Assembly (NCBI GenBank): GCA_036924085.1
Contig: JAVGWX010000007.1
Span: 72,865,948-72,929,947, forward strand
Origin: Ariolimax columbianus
Lineage: Eukaryota > Mollusca > Gastropoda > Stylommatophora > Arionidae
Reading direction: 5' to 3'
DNA length: 64,000 nt
Positions 42,947 through 55,860 of this stretch are shown in pieces; the stretch's first letter is position 1, and the number at the start of each line of letters is the position of its first letter. The translations under genes and the position numbers were made by a program. The notes under the pieces are model-generated. The model was not told the origin of the DNA. It saw only the letters and a list, made by a program, of their open reading frames with translations, and made no database searches.

Positions 42947-44630
42947 TGCACCTTTCGGTCCTTCTTCTTCTTCTTCATCGTACGCAGTCAGACATCAACC
43001 TTAATTTTTTCGAAAAAAGCAGCGGTCATCCTGAGGCTGTCGACACTGCCATAGAGCTTGTCTAGTGTTGCCACTGGTGATGGCCACATCTGCTCTCTCT
43101 GATCCTCGTATGTCGTGCAGTTTTGCAGCAAATGCTCAACGGTCATTTTACCGGTACCACACGAGCATTCGTCACTGCCACCAATCTTCAATTTGTTGAA
43201 TAGGTGGTACCTCAGTCTATAGTGGCCAGTGCGAAGTCTGAAGACAACGACCTGCTCTCTTCAGTTCAACTGGTAATAGGCATCGTTTTTGGTGTAACCA
43301 GTATGTTCGGTTTCCCATTTTGTCATGTATCTGGCTTTGATAAGCCGTTTTGACTCTTTGTACGTCATACTAGTATCTGTTTGTGGTAGTTTTGCACCTT
43401 CTTTTGCCAGTCTGTCTGCCTCCTCGTTGCCTTGGATGTTGCAGTGTGATGGGACCCACTGTACCACTACCCTTTTTGGTGCGGACTGCTGGCACAGTTT
43501 GCAGAGTGCTGCTCTTAAGTCATTAAGCTCAGTGTTTTTCTGGCTTTTTAGCGCTGTGACTACGGCGAGAGCATCTGTAAGCAGGACTATATGGCTTTCA
43601 TTGTGTGTCACCATTTCTTCCACTGCCGCCCTCAGTGCCTCTGCCTCCGCTCTGAAATTGCTTGTGTACTTACCAGTAGCGAATGACAGTGTTTTTTGTT
43701 TTCCATTTGGTAGGTTCAGGAATGCTCCTGCCCCTCCGTTCTGTGTAGTGTTTGTTACAGAACCGTCGGTGTATGCATGGGTCCAGTCCATGCGTGGGTA
43801 GCTTTTCGATATGAAGCTTAGGGTAGTATCTCTCCTTTCTTTTTCAGTCTGGCAGTTTTTGTTTGCAATACCTGGTATATTTTCTACCACCTCTGGAAAT
43901 ATATCCTGCCTCCAGGTAGGTTTTCGTACAGTAGTGATGGGTTTTGGTGTTGTTAGTGCGTTTATGGGATCTTCGTGCATCTTTGCTTTGGCTATTTCTG
44001 CAAAGTTTCTCCGCTTTAGTTTCCCATTTCCCAAATTGCTTAGTTTCTGGTGCATTGGATGATGCAGTCTTCTGAGTTTCTCTGATTGCAGCTGGGCTCT
44101 GCAGTCTCTTCTGTCGGCCATGGATTGCAGTTTTGTAATCTTTTCAAGTTCTACAATTGGCGTTGACTTCATGCCTCCTGTTATAACTCTCATGGCTTGG
44201 TTTTGAAGTTTGCTAACTTTATCGAAGTTCGCCTTTGCTGCTGTTGTCCATGCCGCAATGCCATACTCGAGAACTGGTCTCACTCTTCCAGTGTACAGTT
44301 TCTTTAGTATGCCTTCGTCTACTCCCCAGCTTGTGCCAGCAAGTTTCCTCATGATTGCCATTCTTTGTCTGGCTTTCATTCGGTTTCTCTCGATCTGACT
44401 TTTCCATGTCATGCGCCGATCAAATGTGACTCCCAGATAGGTTGGGTTGTCGTTTGGCTGCAGGAATTTGCCATTTAGACTTAATTTGGTATTTTGGGGT
44501 TTGATTGAGAGCGAGAATATTGTGCATGTGGTTTTCTCCTCGTTTATTTTGACCAGCCATGAGTTCGCCCACTCTTCCAGCGATGTTAGGGCCTGCTGCA
44601 TCCGATTTCTTGCTATGCACCTTTCGGTCC
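42947..44630 (-). mobile_element. LINE-alpha, 5'-truncated copy inside SINE-A, 15-bp TSD
   Basis: The insertion proper is 42962-44615. The TSD TGCACCTTTCGGTCC is at 42947-42961 and 44616-44630 and is identical. The (TTC)n at 42962-42976 is the 3' tail. The copy covers the end of RT, RNase H and the C-terminus, and begins just after the FADD box. The reading frame that appears to start with MCRTER draws its first codons from the SINE. Confidence 0.93.
42988..44615 (-). pseudogene. LINE-alpha RT thumb, RNase H and Cys-His region with one nonsense codon
   Basis: One frame runs from 44615 to 42988 with a single interruption: a TGA at 43261-43263 (minus strand) where the full-length copy has CGA (Arg of YQLNRREQ). 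Before it are YLGVTFDRRMTWKSQI, VRPVLEYG, YTDGS, NFRAEAEAL, LTDALAVV and SHCNIQGNEEADR. After it, IGGSDECSCGTGKMTVEH and …KIKVDV. All RNase H catalytic residues remain. Most of its length is close to the full-length copy, but the C-terminal …VATLDKLYGSVDSL…VDV is of the other subfamily. Confidence 0.9.
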
Positions 44631-44813
44631 GACACATCCGTCTTCATCAGGCATTTTTGAATACCGGATGTCTTCCCTTTTCGATCCCTTCTACTTAGCC
44701 AGTCGGCTCAGTTGCAGCTCTGGTTCGCTGGCCCTGACGCTAGCAGTCAGTTATGGGTCGCTGACCGCTGCAGCTCATGCACTGCTCAGCATCTTGATCC
44801 CGCTCCTGTATCT

Positions 44814-45470
44814 GAGTTTGCAGTTGTAAAAATGTTTTATAGGCATAGAAACGTGGACAGTAATAATCCTGCATTTAAACAATAATCTGAGTTCGATTAT
44901 TTGTTCACTTTCAAAAAGGACAATAAACCGCAGTGCCTAGATCTGCGTCCAAGTGAAATGCCATGAGCTTGGAAAAGCAATAAAAACTTTCCTCATGCAA
45001 TGTTTCTGATAGAGTGTGTAGTGTAGATGGCAAAAGAGTTCAATGCAGAAATGGTAGTACTAGAATTTCATTCTGTACCTCTGTCTGAGGAAGAGAGTGA
45101 TAACTACGGAAGGTACACAGATGACATTGAACGGTTGATTTCCTAGTTTGTATGGTCGATTTCAAGATTTTGAGATATTTCGTCCACAAGTGAAACTTTT
45201 TAATCCAAACGAGCAGAACTACAATTGTTGTTTTTGTCCATCACGTATTAAGAAACCCTTTTCCCTTTTCATTCAACCAGTCTTTTCAGTTGAGTATTCA
45301 GTGAGTTGCAGGTTGTGGATTGAGGCGAAGATGTATGACGAGTCCAATTTTGGATCTGCATAATAGCAGGCAGTAAGGGCATGGAATGTTCGCTTCACAA
45401 GACGGTTAAAGTTCACGGACTTGTTCTAGTCTGACTCCGTTGTTCTGCTGCAGCCATTTTGGAAGTCTAG
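44814..45470. other. No recognised feature
   Basis: Unassigned sequence right of the SINE-A TSD. Confidence 0.4.
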
Positions 45471-45474
45471 CATG

Positions 45475-45605
45475 ATGCTTCTTCTTAGCGGATAGCCGTA
45501 CGCCAAGTTGTACGGTCTTGCGCAGCATCTTCCACCGTATTGTGGTTTATACTAAAGGTTTTTAGACGTTTTAAGCGTGCCTTTAAATCGCTCCTCCCCT
45601 GCATT
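45475..45605 (-). pseudogene. LINE RT C-terminal fragment
   Basis: The minus strand gives an uninterrupted stretch GRSDLKARLKRLKTFSINHN then TVEDAAQDRTTWRTAIR and a stop. This matches the 'KKRFKD.LK.SLK….D.W…A.DRS.WR..V' segment of the LINE at 39566-40425. It is a short relic of the same or a related family, too short for a frame search to show. Confidence 0.72.
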
Positions 45606-46639
45606 TTCGCATATTATCAGAATAGTTACGTCACAAATGAAAGTGGACTTCAAATCACTACTGAAAAGTTTTAACGAACCACCTTTCGCTTTTGAAATAA
45701 CAAGTAACTGAATTTTTAAAATAGATAATTAAACGTCTCATTACAAATTCTGAAACAAATGAAAACAATACATTGATTATTTTTTTAATTCAACCCTAAA
45801 TCCCATAACGAAATCTTGAAGTACGTTACGTATCTGGCCCTTAGGTGTTACTCTTCAATATAATCTGGCCGCCACTGAACTGACCAAAAAACAACTCGCG
45901 TATTCCCGCTATGCATTGTTGCTGTTATGATTTTTTTTTGTAGTCACATTTTACACGACGAAGTTTTTAGAGCCATTACCAACTCTCCCTCGTCGCCTTT
46001 TGCTGCATTGTTGCTACGTGGCGATAGTAACACTGTAATGTAGACTAGCGTGTGGTGGCATAACTGATTTCCTGGTTCCACTTGGAGAACAGGATAAACA
46101 AATCGAAGCTGTGGCGGTTAATGGCTGTCCCCTTTAGTCCCATTGTATCCATTGTCAAAGCCGTTCTCTTTTTCCATCCGATTCATTAGGTGTGTTTGTT
46201 TTGTCTTTATTCCTGACTGTGTCCCTTGTGTGGGTATAGTGGGGGTTTAGTGTGTCTCTGTGCGTGTGCCGTAACTGACCCATTTATTCAGAATGAGCGC
46301 AAACAAAAAAAGAGAATACAAATTCATCATAAAATTATTAATGCCTGGCAACATTTAATGAAATTTCGTGTAGTTGTACATAATTATGCAGCAAAGATGT
46401 TGACTTTTTCAAAGTATATTCCTTTTGCTGAAATACACAAGTCCTCATATTCTTTCGCCATTGAGCGATTGGCAGATAAATTGTGGTTCTGTGGATTTTA
46501 ATTTAAAAGTCCAAAATGAGTGACTTCAGTGACTTCGTTTATCTTTGAGCAATACACGTTTTTAACCACTAAGCCCAAAATTGCTTAGTCAACATGATGT
46601 AGGTCTGGACTGTTCGGTGGCCAAGATATTGAAGGAAGG
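45606..46639. other. No recognised feature
   Basis: AT-rich. A 91-codon frame at 46226-46501 has no recognisable domain. Confidence 0.4.
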
Positions 46640-47880
46640 AAAAGGGATTCTCACAGTGACAAGGTATTGAAGGTATCAAAGATGGGGCAGTCACGTTGCC
46701 AAGTTATTGAGGAAGGAAAGATGGAGCTGTCACGTTGCCAAGTTATTGAAGGTATGAAAGATGGGGCCGTCACGTTGCCAAGGTGTTGAAGGTATGAAAG
46801 ATGGAGCCGTCACGTTGCCAAGGTATTGAAGGTATGAACGATGGAGCCGTCACGTTACCAAGGTAATGAAGGTATGAAAGATGGAGATGACACGTTGCAA
46901 AGGTATTGAGGAAGGAAAGATGGAGCCGTCACGTTGCCAAGGTATAGAGGAAGGAAAGATGGAGCTGTCACGTTGCCAAGTTATTGAAGGTATGAAAGAT
47001 GGGGCAGTCACGTTGCCAAGGGGTTGAAGGTATGAAAGATGGAGCAGTCACGTTGCCAAGGTATTGAAGATATGAAAGATGGAGATGACACGTTGCCAAG
47101 GTATCGAGGAAGGAAAGATGATGCCGTCACGTTGCCAAGGTGTTGAGAAAGGAAAGATAGAGCCGTTGCGTTGCAAAGCTATTGAAGGTATGAAAGATGG
47201 AGATGACACGTTGCCAAGGTATTGAGGAAGGAAAGATGGAGCCTTTACGTTTCCAAGGTATCGAGGAAGGAAAGATGGAGCCGTCGCATTGCCAAGGTAT
47301 TGCAGGTATGAAAGATGGAGTCGTCACGTTGCCAAGGTATTGAGGAATGAAATATTGAGCCGTCACGTTGCCAAGGTATTGAGGAATGAAATATGGAGCC
47401 GTCACGTTGCCAATGTATCGACGCTGTTAAAGATGGAGCCGCCACGTTGCAAAGGTACTGAAGGTATGAAAGATGGAGCAGACACGTGGCCAAGGTGTTG
47501 AAGGTGTAAAAGATGAAGTCTTCCGTGGCCAAAGTGTTGAGAAAGGAAAGATGGAGCCGTTGCGTTGCCAAGGTATTGAAGGTATGAAAGATGGAGATGA
47601 CACGTTGCCAAGGTATTGACGCTGTTAAAGATGGAGCCGTCACGTTGCCAAGGTACTGAAGGTATGAAAGATGGAGCAGACACGTGGCCAAGGTGTTGAA
47701 GGTATGGAAGGTGAAGTCTCCCGTGGCCAAGGTGTTGAAGGCATGAAAGATGAAGTCTCATGTGGTCAAGTTTTTGAAGTATGAAAGATGGAGTCTCACG
47801 TTGCCAAGGTGTTAAAGGTTTAAAAGATAGAGTCTCACATGGGTAAAGTGTTGACGGTATAAAAGATGGAGCAGTCAGGT
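46640..47880. repeat. Minisatellite, 40-bp units, about 30 copies
   Basis: Core GATGGAGCCGTCACGTTGCC then AAGGTATTGAAGGTATGAAA. Exact 40-bp spacing is visible, for example 46761/46801/46841. Units vary GCC/GCA/ATG before the GTCACG or GACACG, and GAAGG/GAGGA/GACGC after TATT. The right edge diverges (47700-47880). It is 1.24 kb, the longest single array here. Leu/Phe/His-rich minus-strand frames of up to 180 codons are artefacts. Confidence 0.92.
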
Positions 47881-48113
47881 TTAAGAAATTGGAACAGTTT
47901 CTCGAGCAGGATGAGCTGGTGTACCATCTTGTTGAAAGATGCACAAGTCTGAAAATGCTCGATTATCTGGACGGAGATGTTGCTTCAGCAGTCCAATCTG
48001 GTGGTAAGCACAGTTTTTTTCCCTATCTGGCTCGATGAAGGGAACAGAAGCTTGTCACAGGATGGACACACCGACAGAGACAATATCCGATTTTCTTAAA
48101 GTTGATTGCAATC
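47881..48113. other. No recognised feature
   Basis: Spacer between the array and the LINE-alpha fragment. Confidence 0.4.
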
Positions 48114-48700
48114 GAAGCCATCGTTTAACTTAATAATTTAAGAGCAGTACTCTGTCAACTATACCAACACTCGGCACCAAAAAGAGTAGTGGTACAGTGG
48201 GATCCATCCAACTGTAACATCCAAGGCAACGAGGAGGCAGACAGACTGGCAAAAAAAGGTGCAAGACTACCACAACCAGATTCTAGTGTGACCTACGAAG
48301 AGTCCAAAAGGTTTATAGGGCCAGAAACATGGCCAAATGGGAAACAGAACATACTGGCTACACAAAAAATGATGCCTATTACCAGTTGAACAGAAGAGAG
48401 CAGGTCGTGGTCTTCAGACCCCGCACAGGCCACAACAGACTGAGGTACCATCTATTCAATAAACTGAAGATAGGTGGCACTGACGAATGCACCTGTGGTA
48501 CAGGGAAAATGACCGCTGAACATCTGCTGCAAAATTGCCCGACATACGAGGACCAGAGAAAGCACATGTGGCCATCACCAGTGGCAACACTAGACAAGCT
48601 CTATGGCAGTGTCGACAGCCTCAGGATGACAGCTGCTTTCTTCTAACAAATTCAAGTTGACGTCTGACAGCGTACGAAGAAGAAGAAGAAGCCATCGTTT
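48114..48700 (+). mobile_element. LINE-alpha, short 3' copy with about 13-bp TSD
   Basis: The insertion proper is 48127-48687. The TSD GAAGCCATCGTTT is at 48114-48126 and 48688-48700. Its first GAA overlaps the (GAA)n tail, so 10-13 bp is safe. It carries the RNase H end (SNCNIQGNEEADRLAKKG) and CTCGTGKMTAEH. A one-base deletion near 48317 shifts the frame between 48189-48389 and 48329-48646, and TAA replaces AAA just before the normal C-terminus. It shows the family 3' end clearly: …GACGTC TGA CAGCGTAC (GAA)n. It is on the plus strand, in the …VDV subfamily. Confidence 0.9.
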
Positions 48701-49013
48701 TCCATCAATATCAAGTTTACAAGTTACGCTTTTGTAAGCGATCATTTTGATTGCATGCTGGGAAGCAATAGCGGAACAACTTTTCATTAGCAAGTACGCT
48801 GATTATATGAAGTAATTATGATCGCTGCAGTTCTGCCGCTATGTTAGCAGTTGTTAGTTCAGTCGCTCTCGGTTTTGTTTTGTTTTTAACATTTCAATTT
48901 CAGATCTTTCTTGATAATAACTGAAATCGATCAATTGTTTAAATCTCTTGCAAATTCTCTTGTGGGTACCATGAATTTGAGGTTGCGCTGACTGGAGTAA
49001 CACCAACTGTCGG
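48701..49013. other. No recognised feature
   Basis: Spacer with no signal. Confidence 0.4.
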
Positions 49014-49310
49014 ACATCGTAAATGCTTTGGTCAATGGTTACATACCTCGGTCTTGAAATGATTTGGTCAATGTGTACATACCTCGGTCTTGAAATGATT
49101 TGGTCAATGCGTACATACCTTGGTCTTGAAATGCTTTGTTCAATGCGTACATACCTCGGTCGTGAAATGCTTTGGTCAATGCGTACATACCTCGGTTTTG
49201 AAATGCTTTGTTCAATGCGTACATATCTCGGTCTTAAAATGCTTTAGTCAATGCGTACATATCACGGTCTTAAAATGCTTTGGTCAATGCGTACATATCT
49301 CGATCTTCCA
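49014..49310. repeat. Minisatellite, 36-bp units, about 8 copies
   Basis: Core ATGCTTTGGTCAATGCGTAC then ATACCTCGGTCTTGAA. The unit is 12 codons without stops in several frames, so 61-74-codon frames on both strands are artefacts. Confidence 0.92.
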
Positions 49311-49724
49311 CTTTCGGTACGGCCTTTAACCCAACCACTTTCGTTAACATTAAGCAAAAGTTTGTCCAAACTACCACGCGGCCAATTGTTGTCTGGAAAC
49401 TCTTGTAAAAATTGTCTGGAACCGAAATTTTCTGTTGTGCGTAAACAATTTATCGTGTATCTTTCTACTGGAGTTAACGCTATTGTAGAGTAGACGGATT
49501 AATGATAACGTCATCAGAAAATCACATAAACGTAGGCAATTCAGAAGAAAGTAAACAACTACTACTGCTCGAATTTTCGCCAAACAGTAACCATTTTAGG
49601 ATGAATTTGTATTGCCTTCTTTTTATTTCCTGCTTGCCGAGAATTTCTAATTTTATCCACTTGAAAAAATATGACTCCGACATAACTCGTATATCGGACA
49701 ATCTTATTGGGTTCCACCAACTCG

Positions 49725-50046
49725 CTACAAACTGCAATTTTAGATCATCTTCGTCTCTTTAATCTCGCCGCCAACTGCAATTTTAGAACATCTGCGTCTC
49801 TTCAATCTCGCCGCCAACTGCAATTTTAGAACATCTTCGTCTCTTCAATCTCGCCGCCAACTGCAATTTTAGAACATCTTCGTCTCTTCAATCTCGCCGC
49901 CAACTGCAATTTTAGAACATCTTCGTCTCTTCAATCTCGCCGCCAACTGCAATTTTAGAACATCTTCGTCTCTTCAATCTCGCCGCCAACTGCAATTTTA
50001 ACACATCTCTTTGAGTTCCACTAACTCGCTATCAGCTCTTATTTTA
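49725..50046. repeat. Minisatellite, 43-bp units, about 7 copies
   Basis: Core AATCTCGCCGCCAACTGCAA then TTTTAGAACATCTTCGTCTCTTC. The last units (50010-50046) drift to CTAACTCGCTATCAGC and TTTTAGAATATCT. It resumes in changed form at 50374. Confidence 0.9.
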
Positions 50047-50373
50047 GAATATCTCCTTCTTTTTCTTTGCTTTTTTACAGTTTTCTTTTCTTCTTCTTCT
50101 TCCTCCTCTGAAAAGGTAGTTGTATCGTAGTTTAAAGCTTGGCTCCAATATTTGCGCCCTATATTTTTTGGGGGGTCACTGGTTTGCCTGCATAGAGCGA
50201 TTCCCATTATCTTAACCAGATTACATTAGTGTAACCAGTTTCCAGGCCAACCACTTGGAGGCGGAATAGGTTCTTGGTCAGCTCTGGTTCTCTAACCCTG
50301 TTGCAAGCAGCCAGTTATAATCCACTGGCTACTGTCGGCTCATTCACTGTTTGAAAATTCGAATATCTTCTTC
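50047..50373 (-). mobile_element. SINE-A copy 4, diverged, splitting a minisatellite
   Basis: Minus-strand landmarks: TTCTTCTTCTTCCTCC (tail), GTATCGTAGTTTAAAGCTTG, CAATATTTGCGCC, CAGCTCTGGTTCTCTAACCC, GCAAGCAGCCAGTTATAATC and GCTCATTCACTG. Flanking GAATATCTCCTTC (50047-50059) and GAATATCTTCTTC (50361-50373) match at 12 of 13 positions and read as an aged TSD. Confidence 0.75.
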
Positions 50374-50512
50374 AGCTGCACAATCTCGCTACAAACTATT
50401 ATTATAGAACATCTCCTTGTTAAATTCAACAATTTCGCTACCAACTATTATTATAGAACATCTCCTTGTTAAATTCAACAATCTCGCTACCAACTATTAT
50501 TATAGAACATCA
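50374..50512. repeat. Minisatellite, 49-bp units, about 3 copies
   Basis: Core CAATCTCGCTACCAACTATT then ATTATAGAACATCTCC. The scaffold (AATCTCGC…CCAACT…TTATAGAACATCT) is that of the 43-bp array on the other side of the SINE, so both are branches of one array. Confidence 0.85.
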
Positions 50513-51165
50513 TTGGGAGTTCCTGCTGTACTGACAGCTTTGCAATTTTCTTCGTCTTTATTCATTTTTTGTTTTAGTTTGTTTTTGTTTTGGTAATTTC
50601 TTCACACTTCTCATCCCACGTAAGTTCCAATACAGTGCATGTCTGGTTGTATTGTTCCGTTTAGTTCTGAGGCTTTGGGGCAGTACATTGTTACTTTACA
50701 TCCCCAATAAGTATTGTCCACCCACACATAAGACGTGTTTACTATCTCATATTTACTCAAAATCAACAAAATGGGGAGGCGGGGGGGGGGGGGGGGAGGG
50801 TTTATCACGTAAGTTCCTTCCCCTTTCGGCGTCTGCTCTCAAATAACTACATCTATTTCCCCTCATCACGTTGGCGGACTGTCTCAGGTGTATCTCGCTA
50901 CCATATAGTGTATAACGCATTTGGGTTAAATATTGCACGATGTCAACTTGTTCTTTCGTGGAGTCGACATTCTTGGAGGACTGTTACACATGTTGTGTAC
51001 TCCCACACATGCAGCACACGTATCAATAAATCGAATCACTATTTGTTAGTACCCCGTGGAGCATATATCTTCAGTAAATACATGCCAAGACATCAAACGT
51101 TGACTCGTCTATTTCTATTGAAGCTATTGAGGATTTCAGTTTGTGCAGAGTGGAGTAACTGCTTA
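50513..51165. other. No recognised feature; one poly-G run
   Basis: A GGCGGGGGGGGGGGGGGGGA run near 50777-50797. Otherwise unassigned. Confidence 0.45.
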
Positions 51166-51245
51166 ACTTAACTTAACGTCTTTATACTGGTTTAGAAGAC
51201 TCTGCAGAGTCTGTATACAACCAACTACTACACCAACTGGCTCCA
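51166..51245 (-). mobile_element. CR1-like LINE, 3' UTR relic
   Basis: Starts CTTAACTTAACTTAACG, the complement of the (TTAAG)n tail. CAGAGTCTGTATACAACCAA follows, matching the 3' UTR of the copy at 40805-41262 in reverse. No coding part is kept. Confidence 0.72.
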
Positions 51246-52079
51246 TGCCCAACCCTACTTAGTTGCAACATGCCTATCAGGTTACAGTAATATTCTTATT
51301 TACTCTCTTTTCTGATCTTGTTAATACATGTCTGTGTGCCTAACATTTCAATTGTAGAACACACCTCTGAGTCTGGAGCGATCGGTTCTAATTTTGAATA
51401 TTGTCATCTGATATATTTTTGATACTTAATTAGCAGATCTCCGTCACATCAGCACTTTGCGTGTTCTCTTTACCACTTGTCCATTTTACTGGTTTCATCA
51501 TGGAGAGGTTCCTGTTTACTTTGTTGTTCATATTAGTTGTGCTAGTTAAGCCTCTGAGCCAAAGCGACACAATTTCAATACCCTGACAGGTTCTTTGGTT
51601 GTTTTGTTGTTTGTTTGTTTTTTTATCAGAGAACAATTTGAGAAATCTGCACCACGTGTGGCTATTGCCAGGTCAAGTATCCAATATTCCTCAGCCCTAA
51701 AATCCATAACCCCCCCCCCCCCCCCCCAATCCCCACACACTTGATGGACCACAGAATGAAAATAAATACCCGTAACGATAGACAGACAGACAACAGGCAG
51801 ACAGACAACGGGCAGATTCGCGTCATCTTGAATCCATCACCTGCCAGGATACAACAAACGTGACCCTCATAGCAATCCAAGTTATTGTAAAGACAAGCAG
51901 CTTTCTGTTCCCACAAACTCGGTCTCCGCCTCGTGGAATATAGAACGTGTGTACTGTAATATATTTCAACCTTATTCCTGTTTGTCCATAAGGTTATCGG
52001 GCAGTAATCGACCGTCCGTCCAATCTGCCGACCGACAGATCCACCGACCGACCCACAATACCGACCGACCAACAGAACG
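51246..52079. other. No recognised feature; one poly-C run
   Basis: A run of about 20 C near 51709-51728. Otherwise nothing beyond short GACA repeats near 51780-51815. Confidence 0.45.
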
Positions 52080-54588
<2,509 letters not shown>

Positions 54589-54589
54589 T

Positions 54590-54602
54590 CAGCAGCAGCA
54601 GC

Positions 54603-54685
<83 letters not shown>

Positions 54686-55028
54686 CAGTAGTAATAGTAA
54701 TAATAATAGTAGCAGTAGCAGCAGTAGTAGCATCAGCATTAGCAGCAATAGCAGTAGTAGTAATCGTAGCAGCAGCTGTAGTAGTAGTAGTAGCAGTAGT
54801 AGCAGTAGTAGTAGTAGTAGCATCAGCATTAGCAGCAATAGCAGTAGTAGTAGTCGTAGCAGCAGCTGTAGTAGTAGTAGTAGTAGCAGTAGTAGTAGTA
54901 GTAACAGCAGCAATAGTAGTAGTAGCAGTAGTAGTAGTAGTAACAGCAGCAATAGTAGTAGTAGCAGTAGTAGTAGTAGTAACAGCAGCAATAGTAGTAG
55001 TAGCAGTAGTAGTAGTAGTAATAGTAGT

Positions 55029-55069
<41 letters not shown>

Positions 55070-55076
55070 ATATTAG
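54590..55076. repeat. (AGT)n trinucleotide tract with AGC/AAT variants
   Basis: About 490 bp of AGT-type triplets. Longer blocks (AGTAACAGCAGCAATAGTAG, and GCATCAGCATTAGCAGCAAT) are themselves duplicated. Long homopolymer-like Val, Leu, Thr and Tyr frames in all phases are artefacts of the triplet. Confidence 0.95.
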
Positions 55077-55504
55077 TGCAGTAATGCATAATATAAGGTA
55101 CAGCAAATACTTTGACTTCAGGGTTCCCTTTTTAACTTCTACACCCCCTGTATCCCTCGCCCCACCACTCTACCCCACACCTTTCCATCTCATTCAAATG
55201 AATCCCAATCAAAATAATTGTTGTGCTTAGCAAATTTGGAAAAACTGTAAGTATTGTCTATCCTTAGTTGACTTTCACAGAGTCTAAGTCTATTCTGAAG
55301 TGACAATATGTCTAGACAGTCCATGAACCAAATGTTCTTGGATTTATAACAAAGCATTGAGTTCATTAATTGTAACGTCTGCAAGAAATACCAGATTATA
55401 CTGCCAGCTGTTGTTTTCCAGCGATAACAGAGGTTTTTCGTTCATGTGAAGGCAAACATATACTTCATCTTTCAAATCATAAAAGCTTCTAAGCTTATTC
55501 CCCT
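55077..55504. other. No recognised feature
   Basis: Spacer with no signal. Confidence 0.4.
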
Positions 55505-55860
55505 TACTGAGCCAGCGGACTTTAGTCAAATATGATGTCCTCATGGTCGGATTGAAAGTTTTCTCCTTACTTAGCAACGGACTTCACAGTCAATTATGAT
55601 GTCCTCATGGTCGGATTGAAAGTGTCCTCCTTACTTAGTCAACAGACTTCATAGTCAAATATGAGGTCCTCATGGTCGGATTGAAAGTTGTATCCTTACT
55701 TAGCAACGGACTTCACAGTCAAATATGAGGTCCTCATGGTCGGATTGAAAGTTTTCTCCTTACTTAGCAGCGGACTTTAGTCAAATATGAGGTCCTCATG
55801 GTCGGATTGAAAGTTTTCTCCTTACTTAGCCAACGGACTTTAGTGAAATATGAGTTCGTC
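55505..55860. repeat. Minisatellite, about 58-64-bp units, about 6 copies
   Basis: Core GTCCTCATGGTCGGATTGAA then AGTTTTCTCCTTACTTAGC and CGGACTT…AGTCAAATATGA. Units differ by small indels around CAACGGACTTCACAG. Confidence 0.9.

Larger units (their letters stand above)
42812..44805 (-). mobile_element. SINE-A copy 3, split by a LINE-alpha insertion
   Basis: Minus-strand SINE-A in two pieces: 42812-42946 (tail CTTCTTCTTCTGCTTC, TCAATCTCCCGCTACC, up to GATATTTGCACC) and 44631-44805 (ACACATCCGTCTTCATCAGG to CTTGATCCCGCTC). A probable 8-bp TSD CTGTATCT is at 42804-42811 and 44806-44813. Removing the LINE and one TSD copy rejoins the SINE exactly at GCACCTTTCGGTCC. Confidence 0.87.

Noticed and set aside
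44600..44637. MCRTER start of the LINE-alpha frame at 43261-44637
   Set aside because: The start lies in SINE-A sequence beyond the LINE junction at 44615; it is a chance fusion.
46640..47944. Minus-strand frames of 92-180 codons rich in Leu, Phe, His
   Set aside because: They follow the 40-bp array through changing frames.
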